A stretch of DNA of 45,368 nucleotides from Clostridia bacterium (GTDB lineage Bacteria > Bacillota > Clostridia > Lachnospirales > Lachnospiraceae). Within the stretch, counting starts at the first letter, position 1. Every line of letters starts with the position of its first letter. Made by a program: the position numbers and the translations under genes. Location of the stretch: positions 1 through 45,368 of the forward strand of contig QKAS01000036.1 of the NCBI GenBank assembly GCA_003246295.1, in the 5' to 3' direction. The notes beneath the pieces are model-generated. The model was not told the DNA's origin. It searched no databases and was given only the letters and a program-made list of their open reading frames with translations. This document shows, piece by piece, positions 10,719-18,239 of this stretch.

Positions 10719-11606
10719 ATGGAAGCAGTAGAGAAAACAAATCTTTTGAAAGATGAAATGATTATGGAAATACTGGAGCTTTTAAAGCGGAATCATATGC
10801 CAAATGAAACAAATTATACATTTGAACTTTGCGCGTATGTAGATAGTTTGGAAAGAAAGCTGGATTCAATGACAGAAGAATTGACGAATGTAAAGCAACA
10901 ACTGAAAGATATGAAGGAAGATACAGTACTGAATAATCTGAAAGCTCAGGTTCAGGCGTCAGCAGAACGATTACAGGAACACTGTAATATGATGAAAGAG
11001 CAGTTATTTGTTGTTAAGGATAATATCAAATCCAAAGCATCAGATATTGTAGTGGAAGTAAGGAAGAAAGGTAAAGCAGCACTCAATAAAATCTCGGAAC
11101 TCTTTGATGTAAAGGATAAGCTAATGGGCATTCGTGAACATGTGAAGGAATCTCAAAAAGAGGTTTCTACAACAATAGAAAAGATTGATGCTTTTGGAGT
11201 TGGAATGCGTGAAGCAAATCAAAAGATTACCAACACATTTCGTACATTTGCTGATAAAGAAGCAGTTGATTATTCTCTGTTAGAGAAGAAACTTTCAAAA
11301 ACTGAGATGGTAAAGAAGCCTTGGCTTGCAAAGCAAAAGATACTGGAAGCAATGGAATTAAGACTGGATGCAGCAATTGATAAAACGAAGAATTTGGCAA
11401 GCGATGTGGAGATTGATCGGATGATGAAGAGTTTTAATTCTCTAATGGAGAAAGCTCATATAGAACAAGTAGTATCTATGGTTGCAGAACCCAATTCTCA
11501 GTATGGAGCCGAGGTATTTGAGGAATATGAGAAAGCGATAGAGGCACCTGAAATTGTTCTAGGGGCAAATTTATCTGCACGAAAGAATGCTGGTAAGTCA
11601 AGATAG
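10719..11606 (+). CDS. Coiled-coil conjugative-element protein (possibly DUF6674-type)
   Basis: 295 residues. An ATG at 10701 is in frame, but GGAGG at 10707-10711 points to the ATG at 10719 (MEAVEKTNLLKDEM), 7 nt downstream. The protein is almost entirely helical. Residues about 40-75 and 95-165 have heptad-like Leu/Ile/Val spacing with many Lys/Glu, suggesting coiled coils. No membrane segment or catalytic motif is visible. I associate the opening LLKDEMIMEILELLKRN with mobile-element proteins named DUF6674, from memory and not firmly. It is the last sizeable gene of the element block before the terminator at 11839. Confidence 0.75.
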   Translation: MEAVEKTNLLKDEMIMEILELLKRNHMPNETNYTFELCAYVDSLERKLDSMTEELTNVKQQLKDMKEDTVLNNLKAQVQASAERLQEHCNMMKEQLFVVKDNIKSKASDIVVEVRKKGKAALNKISELFDVKDKLMGIREHVKESQKEVSTTIEKIDAFGVGMREANQKITNTFRTFADKEAVDYSLLEKKLSKTEMVKKPWLAKQKILEAMELRLDAAIDKTKNLASDVEIDRMMKSFNSLMEKAHIEQVVSMVAEPNSQYGAEVFEEYEKAIEAPEIVLGANLSARKNAGKSR

Positions 11607-11668
11607 AAGAATCCAATGATGGATAAGAACTAAGGAGTAGGCAAGACAAATTATTCTGGTTGTGTTTT

Positions 11669-11782
11669 ATGAATGATAAGGAAGAATTGAAATACTATAA
11701 ACTCTGCATGCAGTGTAAGAATAATTGTAAGCAAAGTTTTCGGATTAGTGGGATAAGGTGTCCATGGTATAGCGCTAAATAA
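11669..11782 (+). CDS. Small Cys-rich protein (37 aa), candidate
   Basis: A short ORF between the coiled-coil gene and the terminator. Cys residues 13, 16 and 20 form C-x2-C-x3-C, with a fourth Cys at 31 in a CPW motif, which is the pattern of a small metal-binding knuckle. No good ribosome binding site lies directly upstream; AAGGAG at 11632-11637 is too far. The start is therefore uncertain. I believe similar tiny Cys proteins occur at this place in related elements but cannot confirm it. Confidence 0.4.
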   Translation: MNDKEELKYYKLCMQCKNNCKQSFRISGIRCPWYSAK

Positions 11783-11838
11783 TGGAAGATATGTGGCGGG
11801 TACCAGCACTACATTATCGAATACAAGCTAAAATTGAT

Positions 11839-11869
11839 GAGGGGTATGTATGCAACATACCTCTTTTTT
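11839..11869 (+). terminator. Intrinsic terminator closing the conjugative-element block
   Basis: GGTATGT (11843-11849) pairs with ACATACC (11855-11861), with three more outer pairs, around a 5-nt loop, followed by TTTTTT at 11864-11869. From 11870 to 12076 I see no gene and no clear promoter, only AT-rich sequence. Confidence 0.8.
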
Positions 11870-12076
11870 GTGGAACTTAATGATATAATCCAATTGGGCT
11901 TGAAGGTAGTTAATTATTAAAAATAAATACTGCGTCATCTTTAGACTTTAATATAAAGAGTAAAAATGATAATATTAAGGCATGTATATTGAAACCAACA
12001 AGATATTTACATCAGTACAAAGTCAATATTAAAAGAATAGGTAGTTATTAAGTATAGAAAGAGGATGGATAAAAAT

Positions 12077-12967
12077 ATGTGGATAGTATTTGCCTTTGGA
12101 TCTGCTCTTTTTGCTGGTTTGACTGCAGTTCTGGCAAAATGCGGTATTAAAAATATGGACTCCAATGTAGCTACAGCATTAAGAACGGTTGTTGTTTTAG
12201 TATTTTCCTGGTTAATGGTTCTGATGACCGGAAGCGTGGGAACAATAAGCGAAATAAGCGAGAAAACCTGGATTTTTCTAATACTGTCAGGATTAGCTAC
12301 AGGTGCATCATGGCTGTGCTATTTCAGAGCGCTTCAAATTGGTGATGTTAATAAAGTAACGCCAATTGATAAATCAGGTACAGTTCTTACCATGCTGTTA
12401 GCATTTGTATTTCTGGGAGAAAAGATTACACTTCTAAAAATCATAGCAATGATTCTTATAGGAACAGGTACTTATCTTATGATACAAAAGAAAGCGGTTT
12501 CTGTTCAAAATAATGAAGAGGAAACACAAATATCTGAATTTAGGAAACAACATGAATGGATTATTTTTGCATTTGCGTCAACTATTTTTGCGAGTTTAAC
12601 ATCCATTCTTGGAAAAGTTGGAATAGAAGGGGTAGATTCTAATCTGGGAACTGCGATTCGTACAGTTGTTGTACTGATAATGGCATGGATTGTTGTGTTT
12701 ATTACAGGAAAGCAGCATACAGTTAAGGAAGTGAATGCAAGAAAAGGGTTGTTTCTTATATTATCCGGAATAGCTACAGGAGCTTCCTGGTTATGCTATT
12801 ATCATTCTTTGCAGATGGGAGATGCAAGCGTGGTTGTGCCTATTGACAAGTTAAGTATACTGGTAACGATAGCATTTTCGTTTATTGTGCTAAAAGAAAA
12901 ATTGACTTTCAAATCATCAGCTGGACTTATAAGCATGGTAGCAGGAACTTTGATATTACTTGTTTGA
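12077..12967 (+). CDS. EamA/DMT-family permease with two nearly matching halves
   Basis: About 296 residues and ten hydrophobic segments, arranged as two EamA domains that look alike along their whole length. Both halves contain DSN-x-T-A-x-RTVVVL near their start, then LSG-x-ATGASWLCY, then a PIDK motif, then an EK-(I/L)-T motif. Such proteins move small metabolites or drugs across the membrane; the substrate is not evident. An ATG at 12065 abuts the GAGG at 12061-12064 and is too close; the ATG at 12077 (MWIVFAFGSALFAGL) fits AGGATGG at 12063 and the usual family start. It precedes the first two-component system. Confidence 0.85.
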   Translation: MWIVFAFGSALFAGLTAVLAKCGIKNMDSNVATALRTVVVLVFSWLMVLMTGSVGTISEISEKTWIFLILSGLATGASWLCYFRALQIGDVNKVTPIDKSGTVLTMLLAFVFLGEKITLLKIIAMILIGTGTYLMIQKKAVSVQNNEEETQISEFRKQHEWIIFAFASTIFASLTSILGKVGIEGVDSNLGTAIRTVVVLIMAWIVVFITGKQHTVKEVNARKGLFLILSGIATGASWLCYYHSLQMGDASVVVPIDKLSILVTIAFSFIVLKEKLTFKSSAGLISMVAGTLILLV

Positions 12968-12994
12968 CGAAGAAAGTAATGTTTGGGTTACTGA

Positions 12995-13027
12995 ATTCAT
13001 TTGAGATTCATTTCAACGGGATATAAT
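12995..13027 (+). promoter_or_regulatory. Site A: promoter of two-component system 1 with paired 11-bp-spaced boxes
   Basis: ATTCAT occurs at 12995-13000 and again at 13006-13011, exactly 11 bp apart, as for an OmpR-family tandem dimer. The -10 TATAAT is at 13022-13027, 16 bp after the start of box 2. There is no good -35, so activation by a response regulator is likely, probably by the product of the next gene. Confidence 0.7.
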
Positions 13028-13045
13028 AACAAAGAGGTGATGTAG

Positions 13046-13753
13046 ATGAAGTTATTGATTATTGAAGATGAACATGATTTAAATAATGCATTAAGTAAGC
13101 ATTTAAAAAAGAATGGGTATGGAGTAGATTCGTGTTATAACGGTATGGAAGCGCTTGAGTATATGCAGGTGACGGTTTATGATGCAATTATACTGGACAT
13201 TATGATGCCGATTATGGATGGCTATGAATTCTTAACAAGGATTAGATCAAGCAATGACCAAACACCCGTACTTTTACTTACAGCACGAGACAGTTTACAG
13301 GATAAAGTATCTGGTCTTGATAGTGGTGCAGATGATTATCTTGTTAAGCCGTTTGAATTTGAGGAATTATTAGCAAGAATACGGGTAATGACACGCAGGG
13401 TATATGGTCATGTAAGTAACGAAATCAGAGTGGATGACTTGATTCTTGATTTAGCAAAAAAGAAAGTGGTACGCTCAGGAAGTGAAATTAACTTAACATC
13501 AAAAGAATTTGAGATTTTGGAATATCTAATGAAGAATAAGGATCATATATTGACAAGACAACAAATTCAAGATCATGTCTGGGATTTTGATTATGAAGGT
13601 GCATCCAATTTGATTGATGTGTTAATAAAAAATATCCGAAAAAAAATAGATGTGGAAAATTCCAAGCCATTGATTTATACAAAAAGGGGGCTAGGTTATG
13701 TTATTAGAAATACTGAAGAAAATCAGACAGATGAAAGCGATAAGAATGATTAA
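13046..13753 (+). CDS. OmpR-family response regulator (system 1)
   Basis: 235 residues. The receiver domain (1-120) has the acidic pair E7-D8, the phosphorylated Asp51 in LDIMMP, and the K in VKPFEF. The C-terminal winged helix (130-222) ends in the typical YTKRGLGYVI. Ribosome binding site AAAGAGG is at 13031-13037. Its end overlaps the kinase gene by 56 nt, so the two are translationally linked. The upstream paired ATTCAT boxes suggest autoregulation, and the same boxes precede the PepSY-type gene at 15356. It is closely similar to the regulator at 26513. Confidence 0.95.
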   Translation: MKLLIIEDEHDLNNALSKHLKKNGYGVDSCYNGMEALEYMQVTVYDAIILDIMMPIMDGYEFLTRIRSSNDQTPVLLLTARDSLQDKVSGLDSGADDYLVKPFEFEELLARIRVMTRRVYGHVSNEIRVDDLILDLAKKKVVRSGSEINLTSKEFEILEYLMKNKDHILTRQQIQDHVWDFDYEGASNLIDVLIKNIRKKIDVENSKPLIYTKRGLGYVIRNTEENQTDESDKND

Positions 13754-15074
13754 CCGCCTGCCTATTACAATTAAGGTTACTGTATGGTATACAACTTTTT
13801 TATTAATACTGTTAACAACATTAGTTGTTGTATCTTTTTTTATTACTGATAGTTACGCAATAAGTATGAGTGAACAGGATTTAAAGAAGGCTGTAAATGA
13901 TATTGTAACAGGAAAAGAAGCCTATGAGTCATATGATGAAGGCGTACTATTGTTATTTTATGATGCAGACGGAAATTTGCAAGATGGAAAATCCCCAGAT
14001 TCTTTCAATATAGAACCAACGTTTAGTGAGAGTGTAATAAGGGAATATATAAATGGCGAGAGTCAATTTATTTACTATGATTCGCAAATAGTTGATGGCA
14101 AGTATCAAGGGGACTGGATTAGAGGTATCATTTCCGTTAATGGCTTAAAACACAAATTTTCTATGATTTCAATTGCTCTTTTAGTCATTTGTCCAATCAT
14201 ACTAATTATTATTTCTTTAGTCGGATATACTATTATAAAATTAGCATTTAAACCTGTTAAAAGAATAAGTAAGACAGCTATTGAAATTGGAAGTAATTAT
14301 GATTTGGCGAAGAGAATTGAACTTGAGGAAGGCAATGATGAAATCCATCAGATGGCGAATGCTTTTAATGAAATGCTGGATTCATTGGAGGAAGCGTCTC
14401 AGCATGAAAAACAGTTTACTTCAGATGTGTCACATGAACTCAGAACGCCAATATCTGTAATTTTGGCAGAAAGTCAGTATGGAGAAGAACACATTGAAAG
14501 TCTTGAAGAAGCTAAAAATTCATTCCAGATTATTTCAAGGCAATCTAAAAGAATGTCAAAGCTGGTAAATCAACTATTGGAGATATCCAGAATGGATAGA
14601 GCATTGGAGGTTGAAAAAATGGAATTCAATCTTTCAGAGGCTTTACGTTCCATGATTGTGGATTATAGAAGTTTAGCAGAAGCCAATGGATTATCTTTAA
14701 TAGATCGAATTGAAGGAGATATTTATATACATGGGAATAAGATGATGGTGCAGAGGGTATTTGACAACTTTTTTGCAAATGCTCTTAAATTTACATCCAC
14801 TCAGATAATTGTATCATTAAGAAAAAATCAACAATTCTGTTATCTTTCGGTGGAGGACGATGGACCTGGTGTATCAGAAGAAAATAAAAATCGAATATGG
14901 GAGAGGTTTTATCAGGTTGATTATTCAAGAAACAAAGAATCAAATACTGGATTTGGATTAGGTCTGGCAATGGTTAAAAAAATCATGCAGCTACATGATG
15001 GTGATGCAAATGTCAAAACAAAGCAAAATGGAGGAAGCATATTTACAGTATCATTTCCTATAGTAAAATCATAA
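13698..15074 (+). CDS. Membrane sensor histidine kinase (system 1)
   Basis: 458 residues. Two membrane segments (about 24-50 and 155-180) flank a short extracytoplasmic sensor of about 100 residues. HAMP follows, then the H-box SDVSHELRTPISVI, the N-box NFFANALKFT, and the ATP-lid motifs EDDGPGVS and GFGLGLAM. It should phosphorylate the regulator encoded just upstream. GGGGG at 13686-13690 supports the ATG at 13698; ATGs at 13731 and 13746 are in frame but have poorer ribosome binding sites. The small sensor domain suggests sensing at or in the membrane, as with kinases that respond to antimicrobial peptides; this is inferred. Confidence 0.93.
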   Translation: MLLEILKKIRQMKAIRMINRLPITIKVTVWYTTFLLILLTTLVVVSFFITDSYAISMSEQDLKKAVNDIVTGKEAYESYDEGVLLLFYDADGNLQDGKSPDSFNIEPTFSESVIREYINGESQFIYYDSQIVDGKYQGDWIRGIISVNGLKHKFSMISIALLVICPIILIIISLVGYTIIKLAFKPVKRISKTAIEIGSNYDLAKRIELEEGNDEIHQMANAFNEMLDSLEEASQHEKQFTSDVSHELRTPISVILAESQYGEEHIESLEEAKNSFQIISRQSKRMSKLVNQLLEISRMDRALEVEKMEFNLSEALRSMIVDYRSLAEANGLSLIDRIEGDIYIHGNKMMVQRVFDNFFANALKFTSTQIIVSLRKNQQFCYLSVEDDGPGVSEENKNRIWERFYQVDYSRNKESNTGFGLGLAMVKKIMQLHDGDANVKTKQNGGSIFTVSFPIVKS

Positions 15075-15086
15075 AATTTAGATTTT

Positions 15087-15118
15087 AAAGCACTGGCATG
15101 AACTGCTGGTGCTTTTGT
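15087..15118 (+). terminator. Terminator after system 1
   Basis: AAAGCAC with GCA inside pairs with TGC and GTGCTTT, leaving two TG mismatches and a TGAAC loop, and ends in TTTTG. It follows the kinase stop by 12 nt. Confidence 0.6.
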
Positions 15119-15120
15119 TA

Positions 15121-15153
15121 ATTCATCTAGTATTCATTTTTAATAAGGATAAT
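15121..15153 (+). promoter_or_regulatory. Site B: first promoter with paired ATTCAT boxes upstream of PepSY-type gene
   Basis: ATTCAT at 15121-15126 and 15132-15137 are 11 bp apart. A -10 (GATAAT, 15148-15153) begins 16 bp after box 2, the same geometry as site A. Confidence 0.62.
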
Positions 15154-15242
15154 ATAGGTAATGATGTAAACGGATAATTCTGAAAGAGATTTACCAACAG
15201 TAATAAAAATAATTGTTTGAATTAGAATGAAAAAATAAATGA

Positions 15243-15275
15243 ATTCATGTTGTATTCATTTTAAGAAGCAATAAT
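15243..15275 (+). promoter_or_regulatory. Site C: second promoter with paired ATTCAT boxes upstream of PepSY-type gene
   Basis: ATTCAT at 15243-15248 and 15254-15259 are 11 bp apart. The -10 (AATAAT, 15270-15275) begins 16 bp after box 2. Sites B and C and about 15 following bases look like copies of each other, so the gene at 15356 probably has a duplicated promoter. Confidence 0.62.
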
Positions 15276-15355
15276 AGGATTATGATGAAACTTCAAATGT
15301 ATTTGCACTTTCATTTGAAAGGACGTTTAGATTATGCAAATAGGAGGTAAATAGT

Positions 15356-15958
15356 ATGAACGAAAAAATGAACAAGAAGATTGATAATGTAAAGGATACT
15401 ACAAGTGGATTTAAAGAAAAGTGGAAGAATGGAAGTTATAAAAAAATACTTAAGAGAGGTGGTATTGTTTTAGGTATTCTTTTGATTATAGGCGCAGGAG
15501 CTGCATTTGCACTTGAAAAACATGAGCAAGGTCAGGAAACAAAGGTTAGACAGGCAGAAACAAAAATGATTCAAGCGCAGGTAAAATTGAATAATATCAC
15601 CCTTATTAGTGAGACTGATGTCAAGACAAAAGTCAGTGAGCAAATTGGAGTTGATGCGTCAAATATCACTTTTGATAATATCAGTTTGAGTTATTTGGAA
15701 GATAATGAAGCTAATTGTGAGCACTCATTTTGGAATCACGAAAAAGATTCTAAGAATCACGAAAATGATGTAGATAAGCAAGAGAAAAATGGTTCTATGG
15801 TAGACACTCAGAATTCTGATAATTCAGAAGAAGCTGATAGTGAAACGAATGCTATGACACCTGTATATAAAATCGAATGCAGTGCAAATTCAGTTGAATA
15901 TGAGGCGGTCATGGATGCAGTTAGTGGTAGTTTCTATAGTGTTGATATTGAGGATTAA
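15356..15958 (+). CDS. Membrane-anchored PepSY-like protein with acidic insert
   Basis: 200 residues. A Lys-rich cytoplasmic N-terminus (1-34) leads to one membrane segment (about 35-54, GGIVLGILLIIGAGAAFAL), with the rest predicted outside. The outer part looks like a PepSY fold: a helix with VKTKVSEQIGVDASNI, then strands ending in Y-K-I-E-C and EYEAVMDAVSGSFY. The two parts are split by an Asp/Glu/Asn/Lys-rich insert (about 122-167) with repeated HEK/HEN units. AGGAGG at 15342-15347 fixes the start. PepSY proteins are often partners of envelope-stress kinases. Two system-1-type promoters lie upstream, so it is a likely regulon member. Confidence 0.75.
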   Translation: MNEKMNKKIDNVKDTTSGFKEKWKNGSYKKILKRGGIVLGILLIIGAGAAFALEKHEQGQETKVRQAETKMIQAQVKLNNITLISETDVKTKVSEQIGVDASNITFDNISLSYLEDNEANCEHSFWNHEKDSKNHENDVDKQEKNGSMVDTQNSDNSEEADSETNAMTPVYKIECSANSVEYEAVMDAVSGSFYSVDIED

Positions 15959-16089
15959 CAGAATTTGGTAATTATCATCTAGCGGAACAAGGCTCTATTA
16001 ATGATTGTAATTTTGTCTTGAATGTTTGCCTGAATGTCCTAAATACATTATTGCTCAGTGAAGAATGTCAGAATCTCTATAACGAAAAA

Positions 16090-16109
16090 GTAATCAACGA
16101 GTTGATTAC
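16090..16109. promoter_or_regulatory. Perfect 9-bp inverted repeat upstream of PAP2 gene
   Basis: GTAATCAAC (16090-16098) and GTTGATTAC (16101-16109) are separated by 2 nt. The site ends 13 nt before the AAGGAG of the next gene. It could be an operator for a dimeric repressor or an RNA hairpin. Confidence 0.5.
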
Positions 16110-16136
16110 AAGTAATTAAAATAAGGAGCAGATGAA

Positions 16137-16706
16137 ATGTTAGAAATAATCTCAACTTATGATTGGGCAGTGCTACATTGGATTCATAATACTTTAACCT
16201 GCGCTGTTTTAGATTACCTGATGCCTAAAATTACTGAATTGGGTAATGGAGGGATAATCTGGATATTGGTTGGAGTTGTACTAATAGCTACAAAACAATA
16301 TCGAAGATATGGAATTATCTTGATTGTTGGATTGGTGTTAGGAGTTATGGTCGGCAATGTCTTTCTGAAAAACCTGATAGCAAGGTCAAGACCTTGCTGG
16401 ATTGATCATTCCGTGGCACTGCTGATTGCAAAACCATTAGACTATTCATTTCCTCAGGGTCACACGTTAGCATCTGTGATTGCGGCTACTATACTCACCT
16501 TGAGTAATAAAAAATTTGGTTATATCGCAATTCCTTTAGCGATTCTGATTGCGTTTTCAAGACTATATCTATATGTGCATTTTCCAAGTGATGTACTGGT
16601 CGCAGGATTTATAGGAGTAACTATTGGTTTATTGGTTTTCAACGTTGAAAAGAAGTTTATTCCAGAAGAAAAGGAAGTGAAATTAAAGTCTAATATCACA
16701 ACATAG
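16137..16706 (+). CDS. PAP2-family membrane phosphatase (candidate undecaprenyl pyrophosphatase)
   Basis: 189 residues with about five to six membrane segments. The three PAP2 phosphatase motifs are present: K-N-L-I-A-R-S-R-P (motif 1), F-P-Q-G-H-T (motif 2, with the catalytic His), and S-R-L-Y-L-Y-V-H-F-P-S-D (motif 3). Motif 2 usually reads PSGH; here the Ser is Gln. The family includes BcrC-type enzymes that dephosphorylate undecaprenyl pyrophosphate, raising resistance to bacitracin. AAGGAG at 16123-16128 sets the start. Its neighbours, including DedA, suggest lipid-carrier recycling, but another lipid phosphate is possible. Confidence 0.85.
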   Translation: MLEIISTYDWAVLHWIHNTLTCAVLDYLMPKITELGNGGIIWILVGVVLIATKQYRRYGIILIVGLVLGVMVGNVFLKNLIARSRPCWIDHSVALLIAKPLDYSFPQGHTLASVIAATILTLSNKKFGYIAIPLAILIAFSRLYLYVHFPSDVLVAGFIGVTIGLLVFNVEKKFIPEEKEVKLKSNITT

Positions 16707-16830
16707 ATAAATGTAATGGGGTGTTTTAGGCCGGAAATACAAATAAGTACTATAAAACTAAAGTAGTGCGGTGCATGTTAATGAAAAAAAAGGAGAAATA
16801 TCATAATCATTAACAAGAAAGGACAATTAC

Positions 16831-18039
16831 ATGAATTCAGTAGAACAAAACAAAGCTAAAATTATACTTAGCAAAGTACCAGAGGTTACTATTTTTTTCT
16901 GGATCATTAAGATTCTATGTACAACGGTAGGCGAAACATTTTCTGATTTTATTAATGAAAATCTTGGATTAGGATTAATAAATACCACAATAATAATGGG
17001 AATAGCATTTTTTATTGTAGTTTATCTTCAATTTAGAGCAACAAAATATATTCCGGGACTATATTGGTTAACCGTTGTTCTAATCAGCGTATTTGGAACC
17101 TTAGTCACTGATAATTTGACAGATGGGATGGGAGTTCCTCTTGAACTAAGCACAATAGTATTCAGTATACTATTACTTTTAACTTTTCTGTTTTGGTATC
17201 TTAATGAAAAGACACTCTCGATTCATTCTATTTATACAAGAAAGAGAGAAGCTTTCTATTGGCTCACCATTCTTTTTACCTTTGCACTTGGTACAGCAGT
17301 AGGTGACTTATATTCTGAAAAGCTTGGTCTGGGATATCTGCCTACAGGAATTATTGTCGCAAGTATTATAGTATGTGTATTGTTAGCATATAAAGTATTT
17401 AAACTTGATGCAGTATTAGCATTTTGGGCTGCATATATTTTTACTCGTCCACTGGGAGCATCAATTGGAGATTTCCTATCTCAGCCATCAAAATATGGTG
17501 GTTTAGGCTTAGGGGCAACAATTACCAGTGTGATTTTCCTTAGTGGAATCTTAGGAATCATTGTTTTCCTTGTTGCTACAAAATGTGATATTAAACCTAA
17601 AAATGAAATAGCTGAAGCACAACAAATAAATGAAGGCAATAAAAATGTATTAAAGCAAACAATTGCGGTATTATGTGTTTTCTTGGTTGCAGGTTTATCG
17701 AGTTATGTCTATTTCAATAATAGTATAGCACAGCAAACTGATTCATCACAAACTACATTAAAAGGACTGGTAACAGATTTTATTACAATTGAAAATGATA
17801 TACAAAACGATGTAAATTCAAACAACTTTGCTGCAGCAAAAACAAGTGCAGACGACTTGGAACATGAATGGGATACTCAGGCAGCGAAGTTACAGAAAAT
17901 TGATAAAACAACATGGTCACAAATTGACGGCACAATAGATAGTGTACTAGCCTCAACAAGGTCAAGTAATCCTGATACCAGCAAATGCACATCATCAATT
18001 AACGATTCCCTCAGTGCCTTAAACAGTGCAAATAAATAA
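16831..18039 (+). CDS. Four-repeat membrane protein (COG4705-like) with extracytoplasmic helical tail
   Basis: 402 residues. Residues 1-245 hold four repeats of about 55 residues, each with two membrane segments and a small-residue/acid motif: VGETFSDF, FGTLVTDN, LGTAVGDL and LGASIGDF. The opening KVPEVTIFFWIIKI is typical of COG4705. A ninth membrane segment (about 275-295) leads to a roughly 105-residue soluble helical tail rich in Asp/Ser/Asn, with a look of DUF4363-type domains. The repeated acid in a membrane setting could bind a cation or headgroup. Function is unknown. It sits between PAP2 and DedA genes, so an envelope role is inferred. The AAAGGA at about 16818 is the likely ribosome binding site. 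Confidence 0.7.
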   Translation: MNSVEQNKAKIILSKVPEVTIFFWIIKILCTTVGETFSDFINENLGLGLINTTIIMGIAFFIVVYLQFRATKYIPGLYWLTVVLISVFGTLVTDNLTDGMGVPLELSTIVFSILLLLTFLFWYLNEKTLSIHSIYTRKREAFYWLTILFTFALGTAVGDLYSEKLGLGYLPTGIIVASIIVCVLLAYKVFKLDAVLAFWAAYIFTRPLGASIGDFLSQPSKYGGLGLGATITSVIFLSGILGIIVFLVATKCDIKPKNEIAEAQQINEGNKNVLKQTIAVLCVFLVAGLSSYVYFNNSIAQQTDSSQTTLKGLVTDFITIENDIQNDVNSNNFAAAKTSADDLEHEWDTQAAKLQKIDKTTWSQIDGTIDSVLASTRSSNPDTSKCTSSINDSLSALNSANK

Positions 18040-18093
18040 CCAAGGAATTTGAACTTATGATTAAAAAGTTATAATTAAGTAAAGATGATAAAA

Positions 18094-18126
18094 AGCTTCT
18101 TGTGATAATACATGTCACGAGAAGCT
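18094..18126. other. 12-bp hairpin between COG4705-like and DedA genes
   Basis: AGCTTCTTGTGA (18094-18105) pairs with TCACGAGAAGCT (18115-18126), one T-G pair, 9-nt loop. No T-run follows, so it may be an RNA-stability or processing element rather than a terminator. Confidence 0.5.
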
Positions 18127-18239
18127 ATTAAACATGATGTATAAAGTCGACTATGGGAAGGAATTCAAGGATTAGATTAAATCTCAGAACAGCATTTAGC
18201 ACGATTTTTGCAATAAAAACAGAAAGCGAGAAAATAATA

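Noticed and set aside
13046..15074. System 1 as a VanRS-type glycopeptide resistance regulator
   Set aside because: Tn1549-like elements often carry vanB genes here, but no vanHBX-type ligase, dehydrogenase or dipeptidase genes are present in the window.
18094..18126. Hairpin as an intrinsic terminator
   Set aside because: The stem is good, but no T-run follows on either strand, so it is listed only as a hairpin.
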